A stretch of DNA of 64,000 bases from Congeria kusceri (taxonomy: Eukaryota; Mollusca; Bivalvia; Myida; Dreissenidae), in contig CM051027.1 in assembly GCA_027627225.1 (NCBI GenBank), positions 39,493,618-39,557,617 on the forward strand, in the 5' to 3' direction. The translations under genes were made by a program, and so were the position numbers. Positions within the stretch are counted from its first letter, which is position 1. Every line of letters begins with the position of its first letter. The notes beneath the pieces are model-generated. The model was given only the letters and a program-made list of their open reading frames with translations, ran no database searches and was not told where the DNA came from. Positions 61,396 through 64,000 of the stretch are shown here, in pieces.

Positions 61396-61806
61396 ATGTA
61401 TCATGATATTAGATCTGAGAGTGGAGGTGATGAACACGACAGACTGCCCAACGAGTTCACTGTCAACAGCCTCAACGTCGAGTTGCTGATATCGCGCACG
61501 CTTTCCACTGGTTACAGTGTGGGACACGAGCATCGCGTGGAAACACCGCACCTGGACATTGTGGTCAAGAGTGGTCACCCGTGTTACAAGGAACACGTTG
61601 TCACCGGTGATATAGGGCGTGTGCGCTCGGTGAAAGCCAAACTTCTACTAGGGTCTGTGATGCTGGTGTTGATTGGGATGATGATATTTGTAATTCTGTG
61701 TTTGATCAACGGCCAGTCAATATTCACACAACAATCTCAAGGTATTGGCACGTCCCGCGCCAGTGTAACCAACGAAACGTGGACTAACGCAACGAATATC
61801 ACATAG
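61396..61806 (+). CDS. Small single-pass membrane protein, cluster member 6 (136 aa)
   Basis: Unknown family. From ATG (61396) to TAG at 61804-61806. It shows the complete motif set: 'FTVNSLNVELLISRTLS' (R-T-x-S at 34-37), 'HLDIVVKSG' at 52-60, 'TGDIGRVRSVKAK' just before the membrane, hydrophobic residues 83-104 (LLLGSVMLVLIGMMIFVILC), G-Q-S-I-F, and a tail with N126ET, N131AT and N134IT. The order and spacing match member 1 (ITRTFS, VDIVI, GDIRRV) almost throughout, although the two genes are 29 kb apart. It is GC-rich against AT-rich flanks and has no introns. AATAAA at 62150-62155 could end the transcript. Confidence 0.82.
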   Translation: MYHDIRSESGGDEHDRLPNEFTVNSLNVELLISRTLSTGYSVGHEHRVETPHLDIVVKSGHPCYKEHVVTGDIGRVRSVKAKLLLGSVMLVLIGMMIFVILCLINGQSIFTQQSQGIGTSRASVTNETWTNATNIT

Positions 61807-62149
61807 AATGTTCGTGATGACGTATGCTACCTAAAATATCATATAAACAGTGAAGGCTCCCAATGCGTTATTCACTAATTTAAAAGTGGAATTTATTGAT
61901 GTATATCTGTAATATTTATTTTATAATTATTGAATTTATTTATTGGCATTATAAATTATACATTTGTTTGCTTAGTTTTTCAATACCAGTAGTTAACATG
62001 TTGATAAAATTTCAATATTCTAATGTGTTGTGTAATTATTTTTATATATTTGATAAAGAATTACTTTAACACTTGACATCTTGGTGCTTACATCGGTATA
62101 TCGCGACATATTTATCAACTGTGTTTAATTTCCATTCTATTCATCCAAT

Positions 62150-62155
62150 AATAAA
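62150..62155 (+). terminator. Candidate poly(A) signal of member 6
   Basis: AATAAA within 'catccaataataaagaattt', ~345 bp after the stop codon and just before a repeat array begins. Confidence 0.5.
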
Positions 62156-62204
62156 GAATTTGTACGACTGTGTGCACATAAAGACAAGCGTTGCTGTTTA
62201 CAAA

Positions 62205-63060
62205 CAAGAGGGCCAAAATGGCCCTAGGTCGCTCACCTGATATCTATGTATGAAGTTTCATTAAAATATCTCAATAGGTTTTCAAGTTATTGAGCAAAAA
62301 AAGGTTTTTCTATTTTGAGTAACAGTGACCTTGACTTTGACCTCACCCACCACATACGTGAAGCAAGGTCTCGATATAAGGTATCTACGTATGAAGTTTC
62401 ATTAAAATATCTCAATGCGTTCTTAAGTTATTGAGCGTAAACCGCTTTTCTACTTGTAATAACAGTGACCTTGACCCCACCCACCCCATAAGAAAACCCA
62501 AGTGAGGTCTCAATATAAGATATGTGTATTAAGTTTCATTACAATATCGCAATTATGGAGCGGAAACTGTTTTTCTATTTTCAGTAAAGTGACCTTGACC
62601 CCACACACCCCATATGCAATCCCAAGCAATGTGTTGATATAAGGTACTTATCTATTAAGTTTTATTAAAATAGCTCAATGCGCTCTCAAAATATTTAGCG
62701 GAAACCATTTTTCTATATTTAATAACGGTGACCTTGACCTTGACCCCAGTCACCCCATATGCAATCCCAATCGAGGTCTCAAAATAATGTATTTATGTAT
62801 TGAGTTTCATTAAAATGTCTCAATGGGTTCTCAAGATATTGAGCGGAAACCGTTTTTCTGTTTTTAGTAACAGGGACCTTGACCTTGACCCCTCCCACCC
62901 CAAATGCAATCCCATCTGTGTATTAAATTTCATTAAAATATCTCAATGCGTTCTAAAGTTATTGAGCGGAAACCGTTTTTCTATTTTTAGTAACAGTGAC
63001 CTTGACCCCACCCATCCCATATGCAATCCGAATCGAGGTCTCGATATAATGTTTTAACCA
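62205..63060. repeat. Tandem array of ~115-120-bp units
   Basis: Begins 'gagggccaaaatggccctag' and 'gtcgctcacctgatatctat', then seven or so units with 'agtttcattaaaatatctca', 'ttgagcggaaaccgtttttc' and 'agtgaccttgaccccaccca'. The starting sequence recurs at the right window edge (63950), so another copy begins there. Confidence 0.85.
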
Positions 63061-63835
63061 AATATGTAACCTCTGGGCCCTGTGGTTTCAGAGAATAATT
63101 TTTTTATCATTTTGCCAATTACGTCAATTTAAACTATGTGAGCCCCGGGGTGTGCCCAGCTTTGACCCCAGTGGCATCATTTGAACAATCTTTATAGAGG
63201 ACCACTACACAAACCAAATATAAAACCTATAGGCCTTGAACTTTCAGAGGAGAAATTTTTAAAGTCAATTTGCTATTTAAGTCTATATAAACCATGTGAG
63301 CCACGGGGTGTGGCCAGTTTTGACCCCGGGGGCATCATTTGAACAATTTTTGTAGAGGACCACTATATAATGTTACATACCGAATATAAAACCGCTAGGC
63401 CTTGAAGTTTCAGAGGAGAAGATTTTTAAAGTCATTTTGCTATTCAAGTCTATATAAACCATGTGACCCCCGGGGTGTGGCCAGTTTTGACCCCAGGGGC
63501 ATCATTTGAACAATCTTTGTAGAGCACCATTAGAGGATGTCAGATATCAATATGAAAGCTCCAAGCCTTGTGGTTTCAGAGAAGATTTTAAAGTTTTCAC
63601 TTTTTAAATCTATTTTTTAACTCTTGTGACCTACATATGCAGCGGACCGGAAAGATTTGAACAATTTTGAAAGAGGGTCACCCAAGAATCATTCCTGTGA
63701 AGTTTGGTGAAAATCTGCCCAGCGGTTTAGGAGATGTTCTTTGAATGATAATGTTGACACACGACGCACGACGGACAAAAGGCGATCCTAAAAGCTCACC
63801 ATGAGCACGTTGTGCTCAGGTGAGCTAAAAACATA
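63061..63835. repeat. Inverse copy of the 51.5-54.3-kb repeat
   Basis: Three or four units carry 'aaaccatgtgacccccgggg', 'ggcatcatttgaacaatctt' and 'gtagaggaccacta', which are complements of the 51508-54312 units. It ends with 'cacgttgtgctcaggtgagc', the complement of that array's left edge. Confidence 0.85.
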
Positions 63836-63949
63836 AAAATAACACAGGAAACTCTTGTCAACATATTGGTTCAGATCGTTTATCCTACCTTAAAGTACGC
63901 ATATTTCCACCATACTGTTCGGCAGTTATGGTAATAGAACACATAAACA

Positions 63950-64000
63950 AGAGGGCCACGATGGCCCTAGGTCGCTCACCTGATATCTATGTATGAAGTT
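63950..64000. repeat. Start of another 'ggccctaggtcgctcacctgat' array
   Basis: 'gagggccacgatggccctag' and 'gatatctatgtatgaagtt' repeat the beginning of the 62205 array and run off the window. Confidence 0.9.

Overview
The window looks like AT-rich nuclear DNA of a mollusc, most likely a bivalve. Three things point there: spliced metazoan genes with GT-AG introns; a tRNA-headed SINE plus arrays of ~120-170 bp units ending in motifs such as 'ggccctaggtcgctcacctgat', which are common in bivalve genomes; and remains of several LINEs and a Penelope-like element. The species cannot be fixed from the sequence alone.

Layout. 1-3.04 kb: tandem repeats and a SINE, then the last coding exon (+) of a ZDHHC17/HIP14-type palmitoyltransferase (2873-3038) and its 3' UTR. 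3.9-9.9 kb: small inverted-repeat elements and repeat arrays, including a LINE end nested in a larger element. 10.2-15.75 kb: a complete KRR1 gene (-), nine coding exons, about 341 aa, every intron in phase 0. KRR1 and the palmitoyltransferase converge tail to tail. 16-31 kb: nested repeats. These include a second large inverted-repeat element, several arrays of ~21-bp units containing short palindromes, the 3' half of a Penelope-like element with a GIY-YIG domain, a foldback element with satellite arms, and a near-exact 1.28-kb copy of its core placed 3.8 kb downstream between 59-bp direct repeats. That copy lies inside a 3.9-kb element whose ends carry repeated AAAACGTAC motifs.

32.2-61.8 kb is the most interesting part. 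It is a dispersed cluster of six short, apparently intronless genes (five on +, one on -) coding for 107-149 aa single-pass membrane proteins I do not recognise. The plan is the same in each: a polar N-terminal region, one ~22-residue hydrophobic segment, and a short C-terminal tail with two or three N-glycosylation sequons. In the best preserved members the N-terminal part has an R-T-x-S motif followed by a D-I-V-[IV] motif. One member has a frameshift. A 256-bp tandem duplication next to another member codes twice for a piece with the DIVI motif only. LINE remnants, a second Penelope tail, a hAT-like MITE, a palindrome array and two copies of a satellite-bearing inverted-repeat element separate the genes.

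51.5-54.3 kb and 62.2-64.0 kb are long arrays of bivalve-type tandem repeats, partly the same repeat in opposite orientation. KRR1 and the palmitoyltransferase are housekeeping genes. The membrane-protein cluster looks like a lineage-specific expansion. Its function is unknown, and what is said about its topology and signalling is inference.
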